64,000 nucleotides of DNA from Thermoplasmata archaeon. GTDB lineage: Archaea; Thermoplasmatota; Thermoplasmata; Methanomassiliicoccales; Methanomethylophilaceae. The first letter of the stretch is position 1. Every line of letters begins with the position of its first letter. Of the stretch, positions 45,445 to 53,638 are shown piece by piece. Location of the stretch: contig SUSW01000022.1 of the NCBI GenBank assembly GCA_015063235.1, positions 96,000-159,999 of the forward strand, given 5' to 3'. The translations under genes and the position numbers were made by a program. A model generated the notes under the pieces. That model had not been told where the DNA came from and did no database searches. It was given only the letters and a program-made list of their open reading frames with translations.

Positions 45445-45949
45445 CGGTCTTCCCCCTTTCGTTAGGTATAATCTTGATCTTCCCGTCACGATCCTCGTAA
45501 AGCGCCTTACCCTCGGTGAAACGGTCCAGGAATATGGCGAGAGCAGCGATCTCCGAATGGGGCTGATTGCCCACGGAAACGTTGAAATCGGCTCTCTGAT
45601 AGACCTCAGCCGGTACCTTCGAAGCCCCGACAATCACCATTATGTCCTCGTCCTTAGGGATCTTCGGTATGGCATCCACTACCTGCTGACCGTACATGGT
45701 CAGGTGGACGACCTTTCCTTTGAAACCCTTCATGGCCTCCTTCCAGGAGACTCCGGTCTTTATGGAATAGTCTCCGCCGAAACGGTCGACCACGCTGCGG
45801 ATGTTCTCCTCCAGGACAGGATCGTAGGTGTCCACGTAGATCCCCTTGGCACCCAGTGCCCTCGAGGACAGTGCTACATGGGTGGTCACCCTTTTGTCCC
45901 TCTCGGGACGGTGACCGATTCTCATGATCCATATGTCGGACATACTCAC
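45428..45949 (-). CDS. trm56: tRNA (cytidine-56-2'-O)-methyltransferase Trm56
   Basis: SPOUT methyltransferase specific to archaea; methylates C56 in the T-loop of tRNA. RIGHRPERDKRVTTHVALSSRALGA at the N-terminus and the SPOUT knot region VVHLTMYG..IMVIVGASKVPAEVYQRADFNVSVGNQPHSEIAALAIFLDR are characteristic. 173 aa from a GTG at 45949 in GTGA overlap with the gene before it; the ATG at 45943 is an alternative. Confidence 0.95.
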   Translation of the reverse strand: MSMSDIWIMRIGHRPERDKRVTTHVALSSRALGAKGIYVDTYDPVLEENIRSVVDRFGGDYSIKTGVSWKEAMKGFKGKVVHLTMYGQQVVDAIPKIPKDEDIMVIVGASKVPAEVYQRADFNVSVGNQPHSEIAALAIFLDRFTEGKALYEDRDGKIKIIPNERGKTVVNSE

Positions 45950-46446
45950 TCTTCTTTGATGAGCTCTATCCTGTGCCCGCGGTAATCCATTTTCACGGAT
46001 CTGCGGACCAGGCTCTTCAGCATAGTGGAGGACAGACCCAATGTTTCTGCGACATCGCCGGAGAACCTTCCGTCCTTACCTACCTCGGCCAGGATCTTCG
46101 ATTCTATCTCCGAATACTCCTCTTCGCTCATCATGGCGGCCGTGAGAACATCGCTGATCTCATAGACCGGCCATTGGGCGTTGATGTTGAATGAGGTGTA
46201 ATATGTATGATAGGACTTCTGCGGGTAATTCCCGTCCTTGGATAGCCAGCGCATCTCCACAAGCTTCATCTTCTCGAAGAATATGATAGCATCCCTGCCT
46301 TCGCGACCGAACTTCTCCTCGATCTCGTCAGCTGTCCTCCATTCCAAGGTCACCTCTTTCAGCACCTCTCTCTTCGTAGGGGTGTCAACGGACCTGAGCA
46401 TGGGTACCAGCTCGGATGGCTCGTTGATGACCTTTATTCTGTTCAT
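45946..46446 (-). CDS. two-part winged-helix protein upstream of Trm56
   Basis: ArsR-like helix-turn-helix features: VLKEVTLEWRTADEIEEKFGREGRDAIIFFEKMKLVEMRW in the N-terminal half, and a second helical segment GRFSGDVAETLGLSSTMLKSLVRRSVKMDYRGHRIELI at the end. Start taken at ATG 46446 (MNRIKVINEP) because a strong TATA (TTTATATTATATA) is centred about 30 bp upstream, making the longer reading part of the promoter. 166 aa. It heads the Trm56-HD operon. Confidence 0.78.
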   Translation of the reverse strand: MNRIKVINEPSELVPMLRSVDTPTKREVLKEVTLEWRTADEIEEKFGREGRDAIIFFEKMKLVEMRWLSKDGNYPQKSYHTYYTSFNINAQWPVYEISDVLTAAMMSEEEYSEIESKILAEVGKDGRFSGDVAETLGLSSTMLKSLVRRSVKMDYRGHRIELIKEE

Positions 46447-46609
46447 GAAGCTAGTTAAAGACATTATGATTATATAATATAAAGCGCGAAAGTTCTGCAA
46501 TTAGTCATGTTTTTCTACCATTTTACCCTGCAGGGATCCTATTACAGCGGTCTGCTGGACACCATCTCCTATCACAATCTATATTAACCGACTTCCTGAT
46601 TAGCGCATT

Positions 46610-46777
46610 ATGAAACAGACCAAGGAACCCGAACTTAGGTGGCAGTGTCTCAACTGTTACAAAGTCTACAAGGGTGCTGAGGGAGAGCAGAAAGCTCTTG
46701 ACTGCTGCGGTTCTCTGATCCAGGGATGGTGGACGAACTACGGCAAGTGGGGCAAGCAGAACTGGTACGGAAGATGA
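46610..46777 (+). CDS. 55-aa Cys/Trp-rich small protein (below the ORF-track cutoff)
   Basis: Found by reading the frame from the ATG at 46610; 55 codons plus TGA. The N-terminal half has CLNC and CC spaced like a small zinc ribbon (WQCLNCYKVYKG...LDCCGS); the C-terminal half is Trp/Gly/Lys-rich (GWWTNYGKWGKQNWYG). TATA-like ATCTATATTAA ends about 24 bp before the ATG, giving a leaderless mRNA. Function unknown; the aromatic-basic tail could bind RNA. Confidence 0.65.
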   Translation: MKQTKEPELRWQCLNCYKVYKGAEGEQKALDCCGSLIQGWWTNYGKWGKQNWYGR

Positions 46778-46846
46778 TTCCGTCCTTCTTCTAAACCCCC
46801 TCCAACCCAATTTTTTATACACATTAGTCGGTATTAGGTATACATC

Positions 46847-47152
46847 ATGTCCGGAGAGAAAGAACCGATCGGCTCCATTTCTGAAGAATTCGCACTTCTC
46901 GAGAGACATATTCTCATTCTGAAGACTGTGAAATACAACCAGCCGATAGGACTTATCAGATTGTCGGAGATGACCGGGATACCGAAACATAAGGTCAGAT
47001 ATTCTCTGAAATTACTGGAGGCCGAAGGGATCATCAGGGCCACGACCGAAGGTGCGACGGTCACGGACAGCTACGATGAATTCCTGAAGAATATCTCCGA
47101 ATACGTCAAGGGACTGTATACTAAAGTGGAAGAACTCCAGTCCCAAATCTAA
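46847..47152 (+). CDS. winged-helix regulator-like protein, 101 aa
   Basis: Compact helix-turn-helix: HILILKTVKYNQPIGLIRLSEMTGIPKHKVRYSLKLLEAEGIIRATTEGATVTD, followed by a C-terminal helix (EYVKGLYTKVEELQSQI) suited to dimerisation. TATA-like TTTTTTATACAC about 30 bp before the ATG, so leaderless. Target unknown. Confidence 0.78.
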   Translation: MSGEKEPIGSISEEFALLERHILILKTVKYNQPIGLIRLSEMTGIPKHKVRYSLKLLEAEGIIRATTEGATVTDSYDEFLKNISEYVKGLYTKVEELQSQI

Positions 47153-47249
47153 ACGTCTGGGTATGTTAGAGAAAAAAGAAATCGTGCTACCTGACTCCTT
47201 ATCGTGAAGAGACCTGGGTAACACGAATTGATTTGTTTTTGCTATCGGT

Positions 47250-48395
47250 TCAGACCGACCTGATGTCGATTTTTCCGTAACCGTTGCTGTTGATGAACTC
47301 AGCGGACGACTTCGCCAGATCGACCATTCTGGAATCGCAGATCAGTACAGCGTCTTCTCCGCTGAGACACTTCATCGTACAGTTCTCAGGACCGTTGTAG
47401 CGGAATTTGGGCTTGAATCCTGTGGCGTCCGCAGCGATTCTTGCGTTCAATCCGTATATTCCTGTGGTAACATCTGTGAGACCGTTATCCTCCAATGCTT
47501 TGGCTATATCTGTATCGGTCTCGGCCATGAGTATATTCAGCGTTCCGAAGTCCCTGTCCCTGCAGTCCGATATCTTCACAGAAAGCTGTGTCTGCGTCTT
47601 CGGATACGGCTCCAGATCGCATCTTCCGAGATCGGAGAGAGCCTTGTTCATCATGAAAACCGAAGGACGGATAAGACCTGCCGTCTGCACCTTCCTGTGA
47701 TCGGAGTAGAACGGTTCGGGAAGTCCCGAATACATGCACTGTCCTCCGTGAAGCACACGTATCTCATCGGCCCATGAATAGGTAAGATCTGTATCGTGGG
47801 ATGACATGATGACCGTTACACCGGATGCATTGAGCTGTTCTGCGATCTCCATGACCTCATAGGCCATCTGAGGATCCAGTCCGGCCGTCGGTTCGTCCAT
47901 GATAAGAACACTAGGCCTCATGGCAAGGACTCCTGCCAATGTCACCCTCTTTCTCTGTCCGTAAGACAGCTTCATGATCGGGAACTTGCGGTACTTCTCC
48001 ATACCGACCGTGAACAGTGCCTCGGCGACCCTGCTCTCGACCTCCTCCTTGGGGAGTTTCAGATTCTCGGGTCCGAACGCCACGTCCTGTTCCACATAAG
48101 GCTTGAATATCATATCGTTCGGATTCTGGAACAGGATTGAGACGTCCGTACGCATCCTGATGATATCCTTGTGCTTGTAGGTCAGAGGCTTGTCATTGTA
48201 CAGGACCTTCCCGTCCTCGGGCTTGTACAGCGCATTGAGGACACTGAACAAAGTCGACTTACCGGCTCCGTTGCATCCGAGAAGCGCGGTCTTCTTGCCC
48301 TTGGGTACGTCGATGCACATGCCGTTGAGGACCTTGGGTCCCTTCCTGCTGTACGAATGGAATACATTATCCGCTTCCAGTACGGCGTTGCTCAT
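47250..48395 (-). CDS. cbiO: cobalt ECF transporter ATPase CbiO (second copy, with C-terminal domain)
   Basis: Drives cobalt uptake with CbiMNQ. Walker A GCNGAGKST, Q-loop FQNPNDM, signature LSYGQRKRV, Walker B VLIMDEPTAGLD, H-loop SSHDTD. The ABC module ends near residue 235; about 145 further residues follow, including a domain (TGIYGLNARI...AVLICDSRMV) also found in the adjacent CbiO. Overlaps the other cbiO by ATGA. Two different CbiO proteins suggest a heterodimeric motor. Confidence 0.93.
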   Translation of the reverse strand: MSNAVLEADNVFHSYSRKGPKVLNGMCIDVPKGKKTALLGCNGAGKSTLFSVLNALYKPEDGKVLYNDKPLTYKHKDIIRMRTDVSILFQNPNDMIFKPYVEQDVAFGPENLKLPKEEVESRVAEALFTVGMEKYRKFPIMKLSYGQRKRVTLAGVLAMRPSVLIMDEPTAGLDPQMAYEVMEIAEQLNASGVTVIMSSHDTDLTYSWADEIRVLHGGQCMYSGLPEPFYSDHRKVQTAGLIRPSVFMMNKALSDLGRCDLEPYPKTQTQLSVKISDCRDRDFGTLNILMAETDTDIAKALEDNGLTDVTTGIYGLNARIAADATGFKPKFRYNGPENCTMKCLSGEDAVLICDSRMVDLAKSSAEFINSNGYGKIDIRSV

Positions 48396-49525
48396 CCGAC
48401 CACCTCCGTATCTGCGTCGAAGCCGAACTCCTTGAGCCTGTCGATCTGTCTCTGGATGGTAGGAGCGTAGATGGAATCATAGATCAGGATCGTATCTTTG
48501 CCCTTCACGGCCTGCGTGAAACAGTAGTCCAATCCTTCGAACATGAACTCTATGTCCTTATCCTGAAGCTCGAACCTCACTTCGGATCCGTATATCCCGA
48601 CCGTACTGTCCTTGGCATCCTTGACGACCTCCTCGTACTTGGACACCGCGTTCTCTGCCTCGGCCGGTACCATATAGATCTTGCCAGATCTCTTCGAACC
48701 GCCGAACTTGGCGGTAATCTCACACATGTTATGGGGGTAGGGTTTGGGATCCATACCCTTGATGGCCGAGACATCCTTGTTCATCGTGAATATGGATGGG
48801 GCCAGTAATCCGCAAGAATAGACATTATCGATATCGGAATAGAACTCGTCGCCGTTTCCTCTGAATGCCACGGCTCCGTTACGGAAGACATTGGTAGTCT
48901 CCGCCCACTTATAGGCGAGATCGATATCGTGCGTCGAAATCAACACGGTCACCCCCTTGAGAGACATCTTCTCGGCGAGTTCCATTACCTCCACCGCCGC
49001 CTGAGGATCCAATCCCGCTGTGGGTTCATCCATGATCAGTATATCAGGCTGCATGGCCAATGCTCCGGCGATCGCCACCCTCTTCCTCTGTCCTCCAGAC
49101 AGCTGCTGCAGCGGACGTCTGTTGAGGCCTATGAGCCTTACATCCTTGAGGGCCCTGTCGACCCTCCTCTCGACCTCCTCTCTGTCGAGGCCGATATTAA
49201 GCGGTCCGAATGCGATATCCTCTTCCACCAGCGAGCAGAAGATCTGCTCATCCGGGTTCTGCAGTACGACCGCCACATTGGACCTCAGGTCCATCAGGCC
49301 TTTCTTCGTATATTCAACGGGATTTCCGTTGAAGAGCACCTCTCCGCTCTGGGGCTTGTTCACACCGGTGAGGGTGTTGAAGAACGTGGTCTTACCCGCT
49401 CCGTTGCATCCCAGGATGGAAGTGCGTACGCCTCTCTCTATCTCAAGACTGAATCCGTTCAGGATCGGCTCGGCAGTTTGGTTGTAGGCGAATACAACGT
49501 CTTTCAGTTCGAATACGCTGTCCAT
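48392..49525 (-). CDS. cbiO: cobalt ECF transporter ATPase CbiO (first copy, with C-terminal domain)
   Basis: Same role and layout as the following copy. Walker A GCNGAGKTT, Q-loop LQNPDEQIF, signature LSGGQRKRV, Walker B ILIMDEPTAGLD, H-loop STHDID. Compared with usual CbiO (about 275 aa), it has roughly 100 extra C-terminal residues with the GIYGSEVRF...TILIYDSIYA block shared with its neighbour. One nucleotide from cbiQ. Confidence 0.93.
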   Translation of the reverse strand: MDSVFELKDVVFAYNQTAEPILNGFSLEIERGVRTSILGCNGAGKTTFFNTLTGVNKPQSGEVLFNGNPVEYTKKGLMDLRSNVAVVLQNPDEQIFCSLVEEDIAFGPLNIGLDREEVERRVDRALKDVRLIGLNRRPLQQLSGGQRKRVAIAGALAMQPDILIMDEPTAGLDPQAAVEVMELAEKMSLKGVTVLISTHDIDLAYKWAETTNVFRNGAVAFRGNGDEFYSDIDNVYSCGLLAPSIFTMNKDVSAIKGMDPKPYPHNMCEITAKFGGSKRSGKIYMVPAEAENAVSKYEEVVKDAKDSTVGIYGSEVRFELQDKDIEFMFEGLDYCFTQAVKGKDTILIYDSIYAPTIQRQIDRLKEFGFDADTEVVG

Positions 49526-49526
49526 C

Positions 49527-50351
49527 TTACCACCCGAACAGAGGCGCCATTATCTCTGCCATGTTGATCCACCCCTCGGTGTACTTACCGACGAAGTACA
49601 GTGCGACTGCCAGTCCGACCGATACGACCACCCACATTATTGACATACTCTTAGGGGGGTGGTATATCGGGAAGTATCCCTGGTAGTTGCGGCACGCCAG
49701 TGCCGCTTCCGATTTCTCCGCGAGCTCCATGGAGAAGATGAATGTGCCTGCCATTGCACCTCCGTAGGATCTCATGGCAGTCATGCTTCCGTTGTACCCG
49801 AGACGGCATTGGGCCGCATCCAACATAACAAGGAACCTCTCCAGGAGGAGGAACGCATATCTGTAAATCAAAACGACCAGCTCCGTTATCTCATTCGGAC
49901 AGTGAAGCGACCTAAAGGCGTGGGCCAAATGAGGTATGGGAGTCGAACATGCGAACGACAGCATGAGGGTCACTCCTGCCACCGCACGCACGAATATCTG
50001 CCAAGCATTGTTGAAACTCTGTTCCGTCATATGGATATCGAACCAAAGGAACTGCGCTTCCCACAATGCAGGCTGAGAATGATCCCCCATGATCGATATC
50101 ATCCCACTACCGATGATCATAATGAGAATGGCCTCACCGATTGCTAGCGCTAGAATAAGGGGAATCTTCAAATTGGTAGAATAGGCCATCAAGGCAAATC
50201 CAATGGCGAATGTGATCAAGGGAACAACCAGGCTGTCCGCCAGGAGTCCGATGATCAGCATCGCCATTACGAAAATTAGTTTCCCGAGGGGAGCCCAATT
50301 CACCATACGAGAGCTGTATGCCAGCTCATCCATTTCCATTTGTTCTGACAT
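49527..50351 (-). CDS. cbiQ: cobalt ECF transporter transmembrane subunit CbiQ
   Basis: T-component in the membrane that couples CbiO to CbiM. Several hydrophobic segments in the N-terminal half, and the coupling-helix region YRYAFLLLERFLVMLDAAQCRLGYNGSMTAMRSYGGAMAGTF, followed by SEAALACRNYQG, match the family. 274 aa. A final membrane helix precedes the end. In operon order M-N-Q-O-O. Confidence 0.93.
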   Translation of the reverse strand: MSEQMEMDELAYSSRMVNWAPLGKLIFVMAMLIIGLLADSLVVPLITFAIGFALMAYSTNLKIPLILALAIGEAILIMIIGSGMISIMGDHSQPALWEAQFLWFDIHMTEQSFNNAWQIFVRAVAGVTLMLSFACSTPIPHLAHAFRSLHCPNEITELVVLIYRYAFLLLERFLVMLDAAQCRLGYNGSMTAMRSYGGAMAGTFIFSMELAEKSEAALACRNYQGYFPIYHPPKSMSIMWVVVSVGLAVALYFVGKYTEGWINMAEIMAPLFGW

Positions 50352-50378
50352 TAAGCTCTCCCTCGGGGGTTTTCAGAT

Positions 50379-50855
50379 TCACTGAGCAGGCTGGTCAGTT
50401 GTCTGCTCGGGCGTCTGTTCTACACCCATCTCAGCGAGTGCCTTCTTTCTTCCGGAGTTCTGTCCGATGAAGAATCCGATGATGATGGCACCGATCGCGG
50501 CCTGGACTGCGAACAGCAGTGACTCAGTCTCTCCGGGGAGCTCGTAGTCTCCGAAGATTCCGTTCCACCAGGTCTTGTACTCGCGAAGCTGGACGGGGTT
50601 TCCCTTGTCGTCGACCTTCGCAGGGTAGACCATGTAAGGCATTTTACCCTCGTAGACGACCTCTCCTTCGTCCTCGTATACCCAAACAGGGTTTCCATCC
50701 TCGTCGTAGACGGGCTCTCCGGCGATGTCTCCGGCTGCTCCTCCTCCGGCGTCATCGGATCCTCCGAAGTCACCATTGACCAGTGCAAGTGTGCATATGC
50801 ACATGACTGCGATGATAGCGAATCCGACAAGATATACTGTCGTGTCCTTGTTCAT
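50379..50855 (-). CDS. cbiN: CbiN with an enlarged extracytoplasmic loop
   Basis: Small subunit needed for CbiM function. TM1 (YLVGFAIIAVMCICTLALV) and a TM2 region with the CbiN hallmark GETESLLFAVQAAIGAIIIGFFIG. The loop between them is about 85 residues and acidic (GGSDDAGGG..., VYDEDGNPVWVYEDEG), and the cytoplasmic tail is Gln/Thr/Pro-rich, giving 158 aa against about 95-100 for typical CbiN. 2 nt after cbiM. Confidence 0.88.
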   Translation of the reverse strand: MNKDTTVYLVGFAIIAVMCICTLALVNGDFGGSDDAGGGAAGDIAGEPVYDEDGNPVWVYEDEGEVVYEGKMPYMVYPAKVDDKGNPVQLREYKTWWNGIFGDYELPGETESLLFAVQAAIGAIIIGFFIGQNSGRKKALAEMGVEQTPEQTTDQPAQ

Positions 50856-50857
50856 GC

Positions 50858-51544
50858 TCAGACCTCCGTGGAGAACGGATTGAGTTTGTTCTCATCAGCG
50901 ATCTGGAAGATCTCGGGCTTGGCAGTGGACAGGTAGTGGGCGAACATGGCGAAGATGATACCTTCGATGATTGCCAGGGGAACCTGGGTGACTGCGTAGA
51001 CAGAGATAAACTCAGAGAATGACGAAATGAAGTCAGCACCGCTGACGGTCACGACGTTGAGGGTCATCTGGAGTGCGGTGACAACGTATGTCATAAGGTC
51101 AGCGATTGCTGCTGCGCAGAACATGCTGATGAACGGGTTGCCGCCTGCCTTCCTGACAAGCTTCCATACGAGAAGACCGAAGAAGGGTCCGATGATTCCC
51201 ATTGAGACACAGTTCGCTCCGAGCGTTGTGAATCCGCCGTGAGCGAGAAGGAGTGCCTGGAAAATAAGAACGATTGTTGAAAGAACCGCACAGACGCCGA
51301 CTCCGTAGAATACGACTGCGATTCCAGTTCCTGTAGGGTGTGAGCTCGATCCTGTGACCGAGGGCAGTTTAAGTGATGACAGCAGGAAGATGAATGCGCC
51401 TGAGAGTGCGACAGTCATCTTCTGCTCCGGGTGCTCTGCAATGATTTTGCGCAGTTTGATAACACCGATGATGAAGAAAGGTGCCATAACTACGAACCAT
51501 ACAACGCACCACATAGGGTCAAGATAACCTTCCATTATGTGCAT
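50858..51544 (-). CDS. cbiM: cobalt-binding membrane subunit CbiM
   Basis: S-component that binds Co2+ at its N-terminus. It starts MHIMEGYLDP, the family hallmark in which Met1/His2 help bind the metal, which fixes the start at 51544. The later histidine-containing segment SSLKLPSVTGSSSHPTGTG is also typical. About seven membrane segments, 228 aa. First gene of a five-gene operon. Cobalt is needed for corrinoid methyltransferases in methyl-using methanogens. Confidence 0.96.
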   Translation of the reverse strand: MHIMEGYLDPMWCVVWFVVMAPFFIIGVIKLRKIIAEHPEQKMTVALSGAFIFLLSSLKLPSVTGSSSHPTGTGIAVVFYGVGVCAVLSTIVLIFQALLLAHGGFTTLGANCVSMGIIGPFFGLLVWKLVRKAGGNPFISMFCAAAIADLMTYVVTALQMTLNVVTVSGADFISSFSEFISVYAVTQVPLAIIEGIIFAMFAHYLSTAKPEIFQIADENKLNPFSTEV

Positions 51545-51568
51545 TTGTACACCATCCGAATATGTGAC

Positions 51569-51655
51569 CGTTCCCGATGGAACGATTATTCAATCAAGTT
51601 AGATTGATTCTACTCGATTGGATGAGCAATCCAGGATTGTGTATAAAATAATTGT
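51569..51655 (-). promoter_or_regulatory. cbiM promoter with two inverted repeats
   Basis: TATTTTATACAC on the minus strand (around 51640-51652) is a good TATA box. Between it and the start codon lie AATCAA-N6-TTGATT (51592-51609) and CGTTCC-CGAT-GGAACG (51569-51584). Their location downstream of the expected start of transcription suits a metal- or corrinoid-responsive repressor or an RNA element. I do not recognise a cobalamin riboswitch. Confidence 0.45.
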
Positions 51656-51997
51656 TTTAAAATATTGACCATTGGCGGATAAAATACACATTATATTTAG
51701 GATTAACTAAAAAATTTAAATAACATTTATAAAAATTATACTATTTGGTACAATAAAATTGACATATTATTTATGACATTAATTAGAATAATTCCAATCA
51801 GTTATGTCCAAAATAGGACATAGATTCCAACTGGTTTTGTCCACGCAACAGCTTATACTGAACAAAGCAACGATGGCACTGAAAATATGAGAATTCAAAG
51901 AATCATCCTTAACAAAAAGTCCGAACGACATCTGCAGATACCGTCCGACCTCCCCGAATACTATTAATACGAGTCCATCATTCCAAGCAATACTAAG
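51656..51997. other. AT-rich gene-free interval before tRNA-Asn
   Basis: Very AT-rich for the first ~130 bp (long A/T runs around 51700-51780). The 86-codon minus-strand ORF here runs into the tRNA gene and is not credible. CTATTAATACG at about 51961 can be the tRNA promoter. Nothing else is recognised. Confidence 0.45.
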
Positions 51998-52073
51998 GCC
52001 GCTGTAGCTCAGTAGGTAGAGCGTGTGACTGTTAATCACAAGGTCCTCGGTTCAAATCCGTGCGGCGGCGCCA
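51998..52073 (+). tRNA. tRNA-Asn (anticodon GTT), CCA encoded
   Basis: Acceptor GCCGCTG pairs with CGGCGGC, then G73 and encoded CCA. D-arm GCTC...GAGC, anticodon arm TGTGA-CTGTTAA-TCACA with GTT at the centre, T-loop TTCAAAT. One U-U mismatch in the T-stem (positions 50-64). No intron. Confidence 0.95.
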
Positions 52074-52133
52074 TTCTTCTTCAGCATCATCCTTTGGACA
52101 ATCACTTTATCCTTCTACCCTCTCCACCCCACC

Positions 52134-52739
52134 ATGGTGAAGAACGATATCGTCTCCAAAGAATGCGTCGAAGCCTGTTTAGAAATCTTCGACAGCATAC
52201 GTTCCGAATTGGCACTAACCCCTGGAGAAGGATCGCTCCTCGAAACTTTGGCGGCCAGCGGCATCGAGATGGCAGACTGCTATCGCAAGGATGCGAAGAA
52301 CTTCATTGAAATGAATGACTATACCACAGCATTCGCAGCCATCAACTATGCGCATGCATGGATCGGTTGTTTCACTGAACTGGGACTGTTCGATTCTGAA
52401 CCGGGTGACGAACTTTACAAGCGTCTGGAGAGCTATGAAGATAAAGACGGCTCTGCGATCTCCGACGAGAAGATGGCCAAATATCTGGATATAACGACAA
52501 AGGCTAGGAAAAAACTGAAGATCGCTTCTCCTGTGAGATCCTTCGACAGAAGATTGGCACTGCATTTTCTGGACACTTCGGAATCCTACTTCAAGGATGC
52601 TATAGATTACCGCAGGGACGATGATTACGTAAGGGCATTCGCTGCTGTCAACTATGCACATGCATGGCTCGACGGAGGAGCAAGGATAGGGCTGTTCGAC
52701 GTTGAGGAAGACGACGTTCTGTTCACACTTTTTGAGTAA
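52134..52739 (+). CDS. protein with two tandem DUF357 domains
   Basis: 201 aa. The archaeal DUF357 signature occurs twice: EMNDYTTAFAAINYAHAWI...GLFD near residue 60 and RRDDDYVRAFAAVNYAHAWL...IGLFD near residue 165, each preceded by a helical arm. DUF357 proteins normally have one copy (about 75-90 aa), so this is an internal duplication. Function of the family is not known. It lies 60 bp after tRNA-Asn on the same strand. Confidence 0.82.
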   Translation: MVKNDIVSKECVEACLEIFDSIRSELALTPGEGSLLETLAASGIEMADCYRKDAKNFIEMNDYTTAFAAINYAHAWIGCFTELGLFDSEPGDELYKRLESYEDKDGSAISDEKMAKYLDITTKARKKLKIASPVRSFDRRLALHFLDTSESYFKDAIDYRRDDDYVRAFAAVNYAHAWLDGGARIGLFDVEEDDVLFTLFE

Positions 52740-52774
52740 CACTTATTCTTAAATCGTGTTACTTAACTCGTCCA

Positions 52775-53638
52775 TCAGATTCTTGAGACCGAAATCTTTC
52801 CCGAATACGTACCGCAGGATATGACGGCAGCACTAGGGAACATTTCCTTCATCTCGTCCGCAGAGGCTGTGGTAAAGATGCTGTTCCCCAGCATGCACAT
52901 CCCCGCTTCATGGCCTGCATCCCTTATGATGCACAGCGCAGTCCTGATCTCATCGGATTCCAACCCGGTGCTCTCAGAGAAATGATTGGAGGCTTTGAAC
53001 AGCCCTTCCATACTGGCCATGGAATTGAGCATCCTGATAGCCGCATCCCCCTCGATGGCGATCTTCTCCATCAGAGTGTTGTCAGATAGGACGGTCCCTG
53101 TCTTCAGAGGCTCTTTGAACACTACGACAGTCAGGCTCCCCGGATCGATACCAGAGTCCGAGACCTTGCCTGTCACACCTGGGGCGCCCGGCACATCCCT
53201 GACGGGAACCGGATATTCCGAATCCATTGCCAAAAGGTCCCCTAGACCCCCGCCCATGGTACACTCCATGGTATGTGTCGCTATCGCCGCATCCTTGCGA
53301 TCCATCCCCAGGATATCGGCGGCACAGAGCGTCGCTGCGTATGTTCCTGATGCACTGGCACCGAATCCCTGTTCCAACGGAAGGTCATGCTTCAGCCTGA
53401 TCTCCAGCCCGTGACCGGGACACATGGATTCTATCGCCGCACGGGTGATCTCCGCATCGCATCTCTTCCCGTTGATGCAGATGTTTATTTTGTCGTCATC
53501 CCGCTCCCAAACGGTCGCAGTGCAGCCCTTGTCGAGCCTGAACCCGAATCCCTTCGAACCGGTAGTCAGGGGATCGTCGGTCCTGAAAGGTCTGAAAACG
53601 CACGAGATATGCCCCGGGACAAACGCTTTAGCTTTCAT
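52775..53638 (-). CDS. pantoate kinase (archaeal CoA pathway, GHMP family)
   Basis: Phosphorylates pantoate with ATP; archaea use this with phosphopantothenate synthetase instead of bacterial PanC/CoaA. KAKAFVPGHISCVF at the start and the GHMP ATP loop LEQGFGASASGTYAATL near residue 90 define it, and HTMECTMGGGLGDLLAM is the family-specific block. 287 aa. It overlaps coaBC by 4 nt, which supports the CoA assignment. Confidence 0.93.
   Translation of the reverse strand: MKAKAFVPGHISCVFRPFRTDDPLTTGSKGFGFRLDKGCTATVWERDDDKINICINGKRCDAEITRAAIESMCPGHGLEIRLKHDLPLEQGFGASASGTYAATLCAADILGMDRKDAAIATHTMECTMGGGLGDLLAMDSEYPVPVRDVPGAPGVTGKVSDSGIDPGSLTVVVFKEPLKTGTVLSDNTLMEKIAIEGDAAIRMLNSMASMEGLFKASNHFSESTGLESDEIRTALCIIRDAGHEAGMCMLGNSIFTTASADEMKEMFPSAAVISCGTYSGKISVSRI

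Noticed and set aside
51779-52039. 86-aa minus-strand ORF
   Set aside because: It runs through half of the tRNA-Asn gene and AT-rich noncoding DNA.
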